DNA of 64,000 nucleotides from JACVRW01 sp963811055. GTDB taxonomy: Bacteria > Actinomycetota > Thermoleophilia > Solirubrobacterales > Thermoleophilaceae. The notes beneath the pieces were generated by a model. That model had not been told where the DNA came from. It was given only the letters and a program-made list of their open reading frames with translations, and ran no database searches. Where the stretch lies: assembly GCA_963811055.1 (NCBI GenBank), contig CAWEPQ010000001.1, forward strand, positions 868,001-932,000, read 5' to 3'. Shown here one piece after another: positions 16,642-24,052 of the stretch. Positions within the stretch are counted from its first letter, which is position 1; every line of letters begins with the position of its first letter. Both the position numbers and the translations under genes were made by a program.

Positions 16642-17307
16642 TTAGCGCAGGAGCTCGCGGGCGCGATGGAGCACCGCGTCCAGCATCTCTTCGGTGAGCC
16701 GCCCAGTGAAGGTGTTCTGCTGGCTCGGGTGGTAGGTGCCCAGCAGCACCGGGCCGCCGTCCAGCGGGTGCTCCGCGCCATGACCGAAGCGCGGGCGCGG
16801 GCTTAGGCCGAGCAGCCGGCAGGCCGCGTCCCACGCGAAGCCGCCGAGGCACACGATCACCATGGGCCGCAGCAGCTCGAGCTCACGCGCGGCGTAGGGG
16901 AGGCAGTTGTCGCGCTCTGCCGGCAGCGGCTTGTTGGCCGGCGGGGCACAGCGCACCGCCGCGGCCACGAAGGCGTCACGCAGGCGCAGGCCGTCGTCGC
17001 GCGCGACCGAGGTCGGCTGATTGGCGAAGCCGGTTCGGTGGAGCGCCGCGAACAGCCAGTCGCCGGAGCGGTCACCGGTGAACACGCGGCCCGTGCGGTT
17101 GGCGCCGTGCGCGGCGGGGGCCAGGCCGAGCACGTAGACCCGCGCGGCGGGGTCGCCGAACCCGGGCACGGGCCGGCCCCAGTAATCCTCGTCGCGGAAG
17201 GCGGCGCGCTTCTCGGCGGCCACCCGTTCCCGCCACTCCACGAGGCGCGGGCAACGCCGGCAGCCGGTCACGCGCCGCTCCAGCTCTTCCAGCTCGGCGG
17301 CGCCCAA
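16642..17307 (-). CDS. Uracil-DNA glycosylase, family 5 (UDGb-type)
   Basis: Iron-sulfur uracil-DNA glycosylase of about 221 residues. Four cysteines fit the cluster: CRRCPRLVEW near the N-terminus, plus RCAPPANKP and VIVCLGGFAWDAACRLL. Motif A is GLAPAAHGANRTGRVFTGD, the UDGb form with Ala/His in place of the GEAPG of family 4, and motif B is TYHPSQQNTFTGR. Family 5 enzymes remove uracil and also hypoxanthine or other deaminated bases. The start is uncertain: TTG at 17307 opens directly before the first domain helix (GAAELEELERRVTGCRRCP); earlier in-frame GTG codons would overlap the divergent transporter. Confidence 0.9.
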   Translation of the reverse strand: MGAAELEELERRVTGCRRCPRLVEWRERVAAEKRAAFRDEDYWGRPVPGFGDPAARVYVLGLAPAAHGANRTGRVFTGDRSGDWLFAALHRTGFANQPTSVARDDGLRLRDAFVAAAVRCAPPANKPLPAERDNCLPYAARELELLRPMVIVCLGGFAWDAACRLLGLSPRPRFGHGAEHPLDGGPVLLGTYHPSQQNTFTGRLTEEMLDAVLHRARELLR

Positions 17308-17323
17308 GCTCCGGACCCTACCC

Positions 17324-18193
17324 TTGGCGGCCGTGGCGCTCTCCGTCCAGCTCGGCGTTCTGATGGCCGTGGTCACTGCGCTGGCTTCGATGGTCGGCTT
17401 CCTGCTCAAGCACCGCGGCGCCGTGGCGGCCCCTCCGGTCGAGTGGAGCCGGCCGATCAAGAGCACCGCCGACCTGTTCCGCTCGCCGGTCTACGCGATC
17501 GGCTGCGTGGTGGCCACCACGTCGTGGGGCTTCCACGTGGCGGCGCTGGCCCTGGCCCCGATCTCGATCGTCCAGTCGGTGATCGCGGGTGGGCTCGTGC
17601 TGCTCACCGTGGTGGCCGACCGCGTGTTCGGGCACTCGGTCAGCCGGCGCGAGTGGGTCTGCGTGGGGCTCACCGCCGCGGGGCTTGCGTTCCTGGCCGC
17701 GACGCTCGAGGGCACGGCCGACTCGGCGCACGCGAGCCACTCCGTGGCCACGCTGTCCGCCTACATCGGCCTCGCGACCGTGGCCGGCCTCGTGCTGGTG
17801 CCGCTGGCGCGCCAGCGGGACGGCCTCATGCTGGCGGTCTCCGCGGGCCTCCTCTGGGGAGGGTCGGACGTGGCCATCAAGGCGATCAGCGACCACGCCG
17901 ACCGCGGCCTGGCCGTGGTGCTCGATCCGCTGTCGGTCGTGATCCTCGCGCTCTCGATGATCGGGCTGCTCGTGTCCGCGCGCTCGCTCCAGCTCGGACC
18001 GGTGGTGGCGGTGATCGCGATCACGAGCGCCACGGCCAACGTGTTCACGATCGCCTCCGGGCCGCTGGTCTTCCGCGAGCCGCTGCCGGACGACGCGCTC
18101 GGGCTGACCGTGCGGATGCTGGCCTTCCTGTTCGTGATCGCCGCCGCGGCGCTGATCCCGGCGCCCGGGGTCCGCGAGCCGCTGCGGACCTAG
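17324..18193 (+). CDS. DMT-superfamily (EamA-like) transporter
   Basis: A 289-residue inner-membrane protein with nine or ten hydrophobic segments in two EamA-like halves, for example LGVLMAVVTALASMVGFLL, ALALAPISIVQSVIAGGLVL, VGLTAAGLAFLAATLEGT, VVAVIAITSATANVFTIA and LAFLFVIAAAALIPAPG. This resembles the DMT/NIPA-like group found in actinobacteria. The substrate is unknown. TTG 17324 or GTG 17333 could be the start; both place the gene only 16-25 bases from the UDG start, so the promoters must overlap coding sequence. Confidence 0.85.
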   Translation: MAAVALSVQLGVLMAVVTALASMVGFLLKHRGAVAAPPVEWSRPIKSTADLFRSPVYAIGCVVATTSWGFHVAALALAPISIVQSVIAGGLVLLTVVADRVFGHSVSRREWVCVGLTAAGLAFLAATLEGTADSAHASHSVATLSAYIGLATVAGLVLVPLARQRDGLMLAVSAGLLWGGSDVAIKAISDHADRGLAVVLDPLSVVILALSMIGLLVSARSLQLGPVVAVIAITSATANVFTIASGPLVFREPLPDDALGLTVRMLAFLFVIAAAALIPAPGVREPLRT

Positions 18194-18246
18194 CGCCCGG
18201 GCTTCGCAGGGGGTGGGTCGTGTTACGGCTGTTCACCATCCAATAC

Positions 18247-18263
18247 ACGAACGACCCGTTCGT
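18247..18263 (+). terminator. Hairpin with T-run after the DMT transporter gene
   Basis: ACGAACG and CGTTCGT form a perfect 7-bp stem around ACC, followed by TTTTCC. The site is 53 bases past the transporter stop. It looks like an intrinsic terminator, unusually AT-rich for this genome. Confidence 0.6.
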
Positions 18264-18276
18264 TTTCCGGGGGTTT

Positions 18277-18311
18277 GGGGACTTTTCGATGTATGCCAGT
18301 GGAAAGTCCCC
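18277..18311 (-). terminator. Long-loop inverted repeat after the ABC permease gene
   Basis: GGGGACTTT and AAAGTCCCC are perfect 9-base arms separated by 17 bases, 12 bases beyond the permease stop on the minus strand. Flanking GGGGG and CCCCCC runs can lengthen the stem. Probable terminator for the permease operon; it could also be a protein-binding site. Confidence 0.5.
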
Positions 18312-18322
18312 GCACCCCCCCT

Positions 18323-19078
18323 CTAGTCCTTCAACTTTTTCCCGGTCGTGAACAGGTACTGCGCCCACGCGTAGGTGGGCACGGCCAGCGCGGCCGTGAC
18401 TCCCAGTGAGAGCCAGACGGACACGTCGGCCTCGCCGAGGAACCCGAAGCGCACCGCGTTGACGAGGTAGAAGACCGGGTTGAAGTGCGAGAGCTCGTGC
18501 CAGGGCGAGGGCAGCACGTCCACCGAGTAGAACACGCCGCCCACGAAGGCCAGCGGGAGGATCACGATGTTCGCGATGAAGGTCGTGTGGTCCCAGGTCT
18601 GCGCGTGGATGCCCACCACGAGGCCCAGCGCGGCGAAGAGCACGAGACCGAGTGCCGTGGCGGCGATCAGGGCGAACGGGCGCTCCACGGGAACGCCCAC
18701 GAGCACGATCGCGAGCACCAGCAGCGAGCCGCCGATGGCCAGCGCCCTGAACAGCCCGCCGACGGTGTAGCCGAGCGTCATCTGCCAGGGCCGCATGGGA
18801 GCGGAGAGCACGTCGTTGATGTAGCGGTCGAAGCGTGCCTGGAAGATGCTCGAGGCGTTGTTGGCGTAGGCGGCCTGCGCCATGGCCATCGTGATCAGCC
18901 CGGGCACGATGAACACCTCGTAGTCCACGTTCCCGACCTGCTTGATCCGGCCGCCGAGCGAGAGCCCGAACACCAGGATGAAGAGCAGCGAGGAAACCAC
19001 GGGCGCGAGCACCGTCTGGGTCCAGAGCTTGGAGACGCGGAGCGTCTCGCGACGGCAGAGCCAGACCATGCCGGTCAT
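18323..19078 (-). CDS. ABC-2 type transporter permease
   Basis: A 251-residue membrane protein with six hydrophobic segments, for example TVLAPVVSSLLFILVFGLSL, FIVPGLITMAMAQAAYANN, LAIGGSLLVLAIVLVGVPV, ALIAATALGLVLFAALGLVV and FIANIVILPLAFVGGVFYSV, with the SSIFQARFDRYINDVLSAPM coupling region typical of ABC-2 (NodJ/DrrB-like) permeases. ATG 19078 overlaps the ATPase stop by four bases (ATGA), so the two are translated together and form an exporter. The cargo is unknown; the neighbouring rml genes allow the guess of a surface glycan, but DrrAB-like drug or lipid export is equally possible. Confidence 0.9.
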   Translation of the reverse strand: MTGMVWLCRRETLRVSKLWTQTVLAPVVSSLLFILVFGLSLGGRIKQVGNVDYEVFIVPGLITMAMAQAAYANNASSIFQARFDRYINDVLSAPMRPWQMTLGYTVGGLFRALAIGGSLLVLAIVLVGVPVERPFALIAATALGLVLFAALGLVVGIHAQTWDHTTFIANIVILPLAFVGGVFYSVDVLPSPWHELSHFNPVFYLVNAVRFGFLGEADVSVWLSLGVTAALAVPTYAWAQYLFTTGKKLKD

Positions 19079-19824
19079 GTCTGGTCCGCGGCTCCCGCCA
19101 TGGCCTTCACGTAAACGTCCTCGAGCCGGTCGGCCCCGTAGCGCTCGCTGAGGCCCGCGGCGGTGTCGCGCGCGATCAGGTGCCCGTCGTGGATCAGCCC
19201 GATCTCCTCGCACAGCGTCTCCGCCTCCTCGAGGTAGTGCGTGGTGAGGAGGATCGTGGTGCCCTCGGCGTGGAGCTGCCGGATGTAGCGCCAGAGCTCC
19301 GTGCGGAGCTCGAAGTCCACGCCGGCGGTGGGCTCGTCGAGGATCACCAGGCGCGGCCTGTGCATCAGCGCGCGCGCCAGCAGCAGGCGCCGGCGCTGGC
19401 CGCCGGAGAGCTTCGGGGCGCGCGTATCGCGCTTCCCCTGCAGCCCGAAGGCGCCGATCATCTCCTCGGCGCGCTCCTCGGCTTCGTCGCGCTGCATCCC
19501 GAAGTACCCGCCGTGGTAGGTGAGCGTCTCGCGCACGGTGAGGAAGCGATCGAGGTTGATGTCCTGCTCGGCCAGCCCGATCCAGGAGCGTGCGAGCAGC
19601 GTGTCGGCCGGCTCGCCGAACACGAGCACCTCGCCCGCGCTGACCCGGATGAGGTTGCACACGGCGCTGATGAGGGTCGTCTTGCCGGCGCCGTTGGGAC
19701 CGAGCAGACCGAAGAACGCGCCGGCCGGAATCTCGAGGTTGAAGTCCTCCACGGCGAGCGTGCCGTCGTCGTAGCGCTTGGTCAGCCCGCGCACCTCGAG
19801 CGCCGGTGGTTCGTCCCTGTACAC
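19075..19824 (-). CDS. ABC transporter ATP-binding protein
   Basis: A 249-residue ATPase partner of the downstream permease. Walker A is LLGPNGAGKTTL, the Q-loop region reads WIGLAEQDINLDRFLTVRE, the signature is KLSGGQRRRLLLARAL, Walker B is RLVILDEPTAGVDFELR and the H-loop is TTILLTTHYLEEAE. It belongs to the ABC-2 exporter group (NodI/CcmA/DrrA). GTG 19824 starts VYRDEPPALEVRGLTKRYDD, leaving the normal short leader before the first strand. It begins 11 bases after the methyltransferase stop. Confidence 0.92.
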   Translation of the reverse strand: MYRDEPPALEVRGLTKRYDDGTLAVEDFNLEIPAGAFFGLLGPNGAGKTTLISAVCNLIRVSAGEVLVFGEPADTLLARSWIGLAEQDINLDRFLTVRETLTYHGGYFGMQRDEAEERAEEMIGAFGLQGKRDTRAPKLSGGQRRRLLLARALMHRPRLVILDEPTAGVDFELRTELWRYIRQLHAEGTTILLTTHYLEEAETLCEEIGLIHDGHLIARDTAAGLSERYGADRLEDVYVKAMAGAADQT

Positions 19825-19834
19825 CGCTTCGAAT

Positions 19835-20620
19835 CTAGCGGGGGCGGGCTGCCGCGAAGCAGAACTGGATGCAGGCGAAGTAGAAGTCCCCGCGCTCGGC
19901 GAGCGCCCGCTGCTCGTGGCCCCACGCCTTCGCGTCCTCAGGGTCCACGAGTCGCTGCGAGACCACGAACTGCTCGACGAAGTCCACGAGCCAGCCGCCG
20001 TACGTCTCATGCGACAGCTCGTCGGTCGCGAACGTGTGGCCCTCCATTCGCACCTGGTCGAACCCCGCGGATCGCAGCTCCGACCCCAGCGTTCGCGGCA
20101 GCGTGGTGTGGGTGAGATGAGAGTCCCAGCCGGCCAGCACCCGGGCCATGCGCTCAGGGTCCTTGGTGCGCATGGACACCGTGGACCAGTCCACGTCCCA
20201 GACCACCACCCGCCCGCCTGGCCGGAGCACCCGGTGGATCTCACGGAGCACGGCCGCGACGTCGGGCACGTATTCGAGTACCTGCACCGACAGCGCGGCG
20301 TCGAACTCCGCGTCGGCCACCGGCAGCGAAGTGGCGTCGGCCTCGTGGAAGGCCACATTGGCGTGGCCCTCGCAACGGCGCGCCGCCACTGCCAGGCTCG
20401 AGGAGCTCCCGTCCACCCCGACCACGGACCCCTGCGGGCCCACCGCGTCCAGCAGCTCGGCCACGTAGAAGCCCGGCCCGCAGCCCACGTCGACGATCCG
20501 CTCCCCTTCCACGGGAGCGAGTGCATCTTGCACGAGGCTCCGTCTCCGGCGCATGTCGCGCTTTCGGTAGACCTCGTCGAGCTGCCTCACCACCTGGTCG
20601 TCGAACTCCAGGCGGTTCAC
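19835..20620 (-). CDS. SAM-dependent class I methyltransferase
   Basis: A 261-residue methyltransferase of the UbiE/Methyltransf_11 type. Motif I is VDVGCGPGFYVAELLDAVG, motif II has GVDGSSSSLAVAAR, then FHEADATSLPVADAEFDAAL and the motif III-like VLREIHRVLRPGGRVVVWDV. GTG 20620 gives VNRLEFDDQVVRQLDEVYRK, six bases after the rfbB stop, so it belongs to the same transcript as the rml genes. The substrate (quinone, lipid, sugar or small molecule) is not indicated. Confidence 0.9.
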   Translation of the reverse strand: MNRLEFDDQVVRQLDEVYRKRDMRRRRSLVQDALAPVEGERIVDVGCGPGFYVAELLDAVGPQGSVVGVDGSSSSLAVAARRCEGHANVAFHEADATSLPVADAEFDAALSVQVLEYVPDVAAVLREIHRVLRPGGRVVVWDVDWSTVSMRTKDPERMARVLAGWDSHLTHTTLPRTLGSELRSAGFDQVRMEGHTFATDELSHETYGGWLVDFVEQFVVSQRLVDPEDAKAWGHEQRALAERGDFYFACIQFCFAAARPR

Positions 20621-20625
20621 GGCAC

Positions 20626-21609
20626 TCAGCCCAGCGCTCGCCCGTATTGGCGCTCGTAGTAATCGCGGTACTCGCCCGAGCGGACCGGTCCCCACCAGGG
20701 CTCGTTGTCGCGATACCAGTCGACCGTGCGCTGGAGACCCTCCTCGAAGCGCACCTGCGCCTCCCAGCCCAGCTCGGAGCGCAGCTTCTCGGAGGACAGC
20801 GAGTAGCGCAGGTCGTGCCCGGGGCGGTCGGTCACGTGCTCGATCAGAGACTCGTCGGCGCCGGTCAGCTCGAGGATGCGCGTGACCACCTCGATGTTCT
20901 CGCACTCGTCCGGGCCGCCCACGTTGTAGGCCTGGCCGGGCCGGCCGCGCTCGAGCACCGCGTGGATACCGCGGCAGAAGTCCTCCACGAACAGCCAGTT
21001 GCGCACCTGGCGGCCGTCGCCGTAGACCGGCAGCGAATCCCCGTGCATCGCGTTCAGGATCATCAGCGGGATCAGCTTCTCGGGGTACTGGCGCGGTCCG
21101 TAGTTGTTCGAGCCGCGGCAGATCACCGCCTCGATGCCGTAGGTGTGGGCGTGGGCTGACACGAGCAGGTCGCCCGCCGCCTTGGTGGCGGAGTACGGCG
21201 AGGACGGGTCGAGCGGGGACTCCTCGGTGAAGGAGCCGGAGGCGATCGAGCCGTACACCTCGTCGGTAGAGACCTGGAGGTAGCGCGGCACGTTCAGCTC
21301 GCGGGCGGCGTCGAGCAGCACGCCGGTTCCGATCACGTGGGTGCGGGCGAAGGCCTCCTGGTCTTCGATCGAGCGGTCCACGTGAGAGTCGGCCGCGAAG
21401 TTGACCACCGCGTCCACGCCCTCCATCACCTCGCGCACCACCTGCGGGTCCTCGATCGCCCCCACCACCAGCGGCACGCCCTCCGGGAGGTTGTCGCGGC
21501 GGCCGGCGTAGGTGAGCTTGTCGAGCACCACCACGTCGTGGTCGCCCGACACGAGCCGGACGTAGGTGGATCCGATGAACCCGGCAGCGCCGGTCACGAG
21601 CAGCTTCAT
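20626..21609 (-). CDS. rfbB: dTDP-glucose 4,6-dehydratase
   Basis: Extended SDR enzyme of 327 residues that converts dTDP-glucose to dTDP-4-keto-6-deoxyglucose. The Rossmann motif is TGAAGFIGSTYVRLV, the catalytic Asp-Glu pair is in STDEVYGSI, the Tyr-Lys pair in YSATKAAGDLLV, and GPRQYPEKLIPLMILNAM is the RmlB substrate segment. ATG 21609 overlaps the rfbD stop by four bases. Order on the minus strand is rfbA, rfbD, rfbB, all overlapping; rfbC (3,5-epimerase) is absent here and must be elsewhere if the end product is rhamnose. Confidence 0.95.
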   Translation of the reverse strand: MKLLVTGAAGFIGSTYVRLVSGDHDVVVLDKLTYAGRRDNLPEGVPLVVGAIEDPQVVREVMEGVDAVVNFAADSHVDRSIEDQEAFARTHVIGTGVLLDAARELNVPRYLQVSTDEVYGSIASGSFTEESPLDPSSPYSATKAAGDLLVSAHAHTYGIEAVICRGSNNYGPRQYPEKLIPLMILNAMHGDSLPVYGDGRQVRNWLFVEDFCRGIHAVLERGRPGQAYNVGGPDECENIEVVTRILELTGADESLIEHVTDRPGHDLRYSLSSEKLRSELGWEAQVRFEEGLQRTVDWYRDNEPWWGPVRSGEYRDYYERQYGRALG

Positions 21610-22421
21610 GCGTGCACCTCTCGTTCGGCCAGGTACGCGTCGAGTCCCTCCTGCCAGGGCGGCAGCAACGGGTCGCGCTCGGTGCCGAGCACCGAGTTGG
21701 CGGGCCGCTTGGCTGGCAGGGGGTACTCAGCGGTGGTGATCGGCTCGAGCCGGCATTCCACGCCCGCGCGCTCGAAGGCAGCGGCGGCCAGCTCGTACCA
21801 GGAGCACGACCCGGCGGCGGCCACATGGTGGATCCCGTACTCCTCGCCGGATGCGATCTGCACGAGAGCGCGGGCGAGATGCCCCGTGTAGGTGGGACAG
21901 CCGACCTGGTCGGCCACCACGCGCGCCTCGTCCTTCTCGCGGCCCACGCGCAGCATGGTGTCCACGAAGTTCTTGCCGCCGGCGCCGAACAGCCAGGACG
22001 CGCGGGCGATGAAGTGGCGCGGGTTGGCGGCGGCCGTGGCCTGCTCGCCCGCCAGCTTCGAGCGTCCGTAGCTGGATACCGGGCCCGTCGGGTCGGATTC
22101 GAGGTACGGCTCGCGCTTGGTGCCGTCGAAGACGTAGTCGCTCGACACGTAGAGCACCACCGGGGCCGCCTCGGCCACGATGCCGGCGGCCTCGCCGTTC
22201 ACCAGCAGCGCCTGCTCGGCCTCGGACTCGGCCCCGTCCACGTTCGTGTACGCCGCGCAGTTGAGCACCACGTCGGGCTCGGTCTCCGCCACCGCCGCGC
22301 GTACCGCCGCCGCGTCGGTCACGTCGAGCTCGGCGCGCGTGAGGGCGATCGCGTCGTCGCCGAGCACCCGCACCACGTCCTGGCCGAGCATGCCGCCGGC
22401 GCCAACCACCAGAGCCCTCAC
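21606..22421 (-). CDS. rfbD: dTDP-4-dehydrorhamnose reductase
   Basis: NADPH-dependent reductase of 271 residues that completes dTDP-L-rhamnose. GTG 22421 begins VRALVVGAGGMLGQDVVRVL with the GxxGxxG motif. LNCAAYTNVDGAE, YVSSDYVFDGT and the Tyr-Lys pair YGRSKLAGEQ are all present, and VGCPTYTGHLA is the RmlD-specific region. The frame is open further upstream, but that part is antisense-like and outside the domain. GTGA overlap with rfbA couples their translation. Confidence 0.94.
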   Translation of the reverse strand: MRALVVGAGGMLGQDVVRVLGDDAIALTRAELDVTDAAAVRAAVAETEPDVVLNCAAYTNVDGAESEAEQALLVNGEAAGIVAEAAPVVLYVSSDYVFDGTKREPYLESDPTGPVSSYGRSKLAGEQATAAANPRHFIARASWLFGAGGKNFVDTMLRVGREKDEARVVADQVGCPTYTGHLARALVQIASGEEYGIHHVAAAGSCSWYELAAAAFERAGVECRLEPITTAEYPLPAKRPANSVLGTERDPLLPPWQEGLDAYLAEREVHA

Positions 22422-23494
22422 AGGATCTGCACGTCCGCGTTGTCGCCGACCACGAAGCGGTAGGCCTTGGGCAGCGCCGGGCCGCGCCGGATGCGCACGT
22501 TCTTTCCGATCAGGCTGGCCTCCACCCGGTACTCCAGGTCGCGCACGGTCGAGCCGGACAGCACGATCGAGTGCTCCAGCTCGGCCTTCTCGATCTCCAC
22601 GTCCTCGCCGATCGCCGTGTACGGGCCGATGTAGGCGTCGGTGATGCGCGAGCCGCGGCCGATGATCGCCGGGCCACGAACAGTGGCGCGCTCGAGCACC
22701 GCTCCCTCCTCGATCACCACGCGTCCCTCCACCCGCGAGTCCACCACGTCGCCATCGATCCGCTCCTCGAGGTCGTCGAGGATCAGCCGGTTGGCCTCCA
22801 GCATGTCCTGCACCTGGCCGGTGTCCTTCCACCAGCCGTGCACGATGTGCGGATCCACGCGCAGGCCGTTCTCGACCATCGACTGGATCGCGTCGGTGAT
22901 CTCGAGCTCGTCGCGCCAGGAGGGCTCGATCGCACGCGCGGCGTCGAAGATCGCCGGCGTGAACATGTAGACGCCCACCAGCGCCAAATTGGTCTTCGGG
23001 TCCTTGGGCTTCTCCACCAGCCGCGCCACGCCGCCGTCGCCGTTCAGCTCGGCCACGCCGTAGCTCTCGGGATCGGGCACCGGCGTGAGCAGGATCAGCG
23101 CGTCCGGGTTCTCGCTCCGGAAGCTGTTCACCAGGTCGACGATGCCGTCGCGCAGCAGGTTGTCGCCCAGGTACATCACGAACGGGGACGTGCCGAGGAA
23201 CGGCTCGGCTGTGAGCACGGCGTGCGCGAGCCCCTTGGGCTCGTCCTGCTCGATGTACTCGATCTTCAGGCCGAAGTCCGTGCCGTCGCCCACCGCCGTG
23301 CGGATCTCGCCGCCGGTCTCGGGCGCCACGATGATCCCCACCTCGGCGATTCCGGCCTCGGCCATCGCCTCGAGCCCGTAGAAGAGCACGGGCTTGTTCG
23401 CCACGGGCACGAGCTGCTTGGCGCTGGTGTGCGTGAGCGGGCGCAGGCGCGTGCCCTTCCCGCCGGAGAGGATCAGGCCCTTCAGCTCATCCAT
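22418..23494 (-). CDS. rfbA: Glucose-1-phosphate thymidylyltransferase, long form
   Basis: Nucleotidyltransferase of 358 residues that makes dTDP-glucose from glucose-1-phosphate and dTTP. The N-terminal signature is LILSGGKGTRLRPLTHTSAK, with FVMYLGDNLL (metal-binding Asp), LVEKPKDPKTNLALVGVYMF and HGWWKDTGQVQDMLEANR. The last 100 residues are hexapeptide-type left-handed beta-helix repeats (VVIEEGAVLERATVRGPAII), absent from the 290-residue RmlA of enterobacteria but usual in the long RmlA/StrD-like form of actinobacteria. ATG 23494 shares one base with the stop of the PPOX gene. Confidence 0.93.
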   Translation of the reverse strand: MDELKGLILSGGKGTRLRPLTHTSAKQLVPVANKPVLFYGLEAMAEAGIAEVGIIVAPETGGEIRTAVGDGTDFGLKIEYIEQDEPKGLAHAVLTAEPFLGTSPFVMYLGDNLLRDGIVDLVNSFRSENPDALILLTPVPDPESYGVAELNGDGGVARLVEKPKDPKTNLALVGVYMFTPAIFDAARAIEPSWRDELEITDAIQSMVENGLRVDPHIVHGWWKDTGQVQDMLEANRLILDDLEERIDGDVVDSRVEGRVVIEEGAVLERATVRGPAIIGRGSRITDAYIGPYTAIGEDVEIEKAELEHSIVLSGSTVRDLEYRVEASLIGKNVRIRRGPALPKAYRFVVGDNADVQIL

Positions 23495-23955
23495 CAGTAG
23501 GTGCCCCCGAGCTTGCGATGGTCCCAGGTGACCACACGTGAGGGAATGAAGCGCAGGCCGACCCGCTTCTGGGCCTGTGCGGCCACCATCGCGCGGACCT
23601 CGGGCCCGAGGTCGCCGGCGTAGCGGCCGAACAGCGCCAGGCCGTAGGTCTCCACCTTCGCGGGGTCGTGCTCCAGGTTCACGTCGCACTCCAGCATGAC
23701 GCCGCGGAGCTCGTGGTACTGCACTCCGTCCTCGATCCCGATCGTGGCGCGCGGGTCGCGCTCCAGGTTGCGCGCCTTCTGGGATTTGGCGTAGGTCCAG
23801 CCGATCAGCTCGTCGCCCTCCGCCACGAACCACAGCGGGACCATGTGCGGCATGCCGTGCGGGCCCACGGTCGCGCACTGCATGACCATCTGCTCGTCGA
23901 GGAACGCGCTGCGCTCGTCCTCGGTCATCTGTATCTGCTCGCGTCGGGAGGGCAC
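23494..23955 (-). CDS. Pyridoxamine 5'-phosphate oxidase-family protein (flavin- or F420-binding)
   Basis: A 153-residue split-barrel protein. GTG 23955 gives VPSRREQIQMTEDERSAFLD, which matches the usual start of actinobacterial PPOX/F420-dependent proteins. MQCATVGPHGMPHMVPLWFV and LIGWTYAKSQKARNLERDPR are the typical cofactor-binding strands. A longer open frame upstream is antisense to the M14 gene and is rejected. Cofactor (FMN, F420 or heme) and substrate cannot be told. Its stop overlaps the rfbA start (TGATG), so it may head the rml transcript. Confidence 0.85.
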   Translation of the reverse strand: MPSRREQIQMTEDERSAFLDEQMVMQCATVGPHGMPHMVPLWFVAEGDELIGWTYAKSQKARNLERDPRATIGIEDGVQYHELRGVMLECDVNLEHDPAKVETYGLALFGRYAGDLGPEVRAMVAAQAQKRVGLRFIPSRVVTWDHRKLGGTY

Positions 23956-24052
23956 GAGGTCGGCAGGGTACCCGCACCTGGAGGCATCGGCGGCGGTGGA
24001 ACCGGGTAGGGCGAGGGGGAGTCGTCGCTCCGCCGAGAACAGAGGGGTCGCT

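Noticed and set aside
18194..18322. tRNA or small RNA gene in the gap after the DMT transporter
   Set aside because: The inverted repeats are explained as terminators; no cloverleaf or T-loop sequence is present. No tRNA was seen anywhere in the window.
22571..23500. 309-residue plus-strand open frame antisense to rfbA
   Set aside because: Composition (many His/Gln/Val/Arg) is that of a shadow frame; rfbA is unmistakable.
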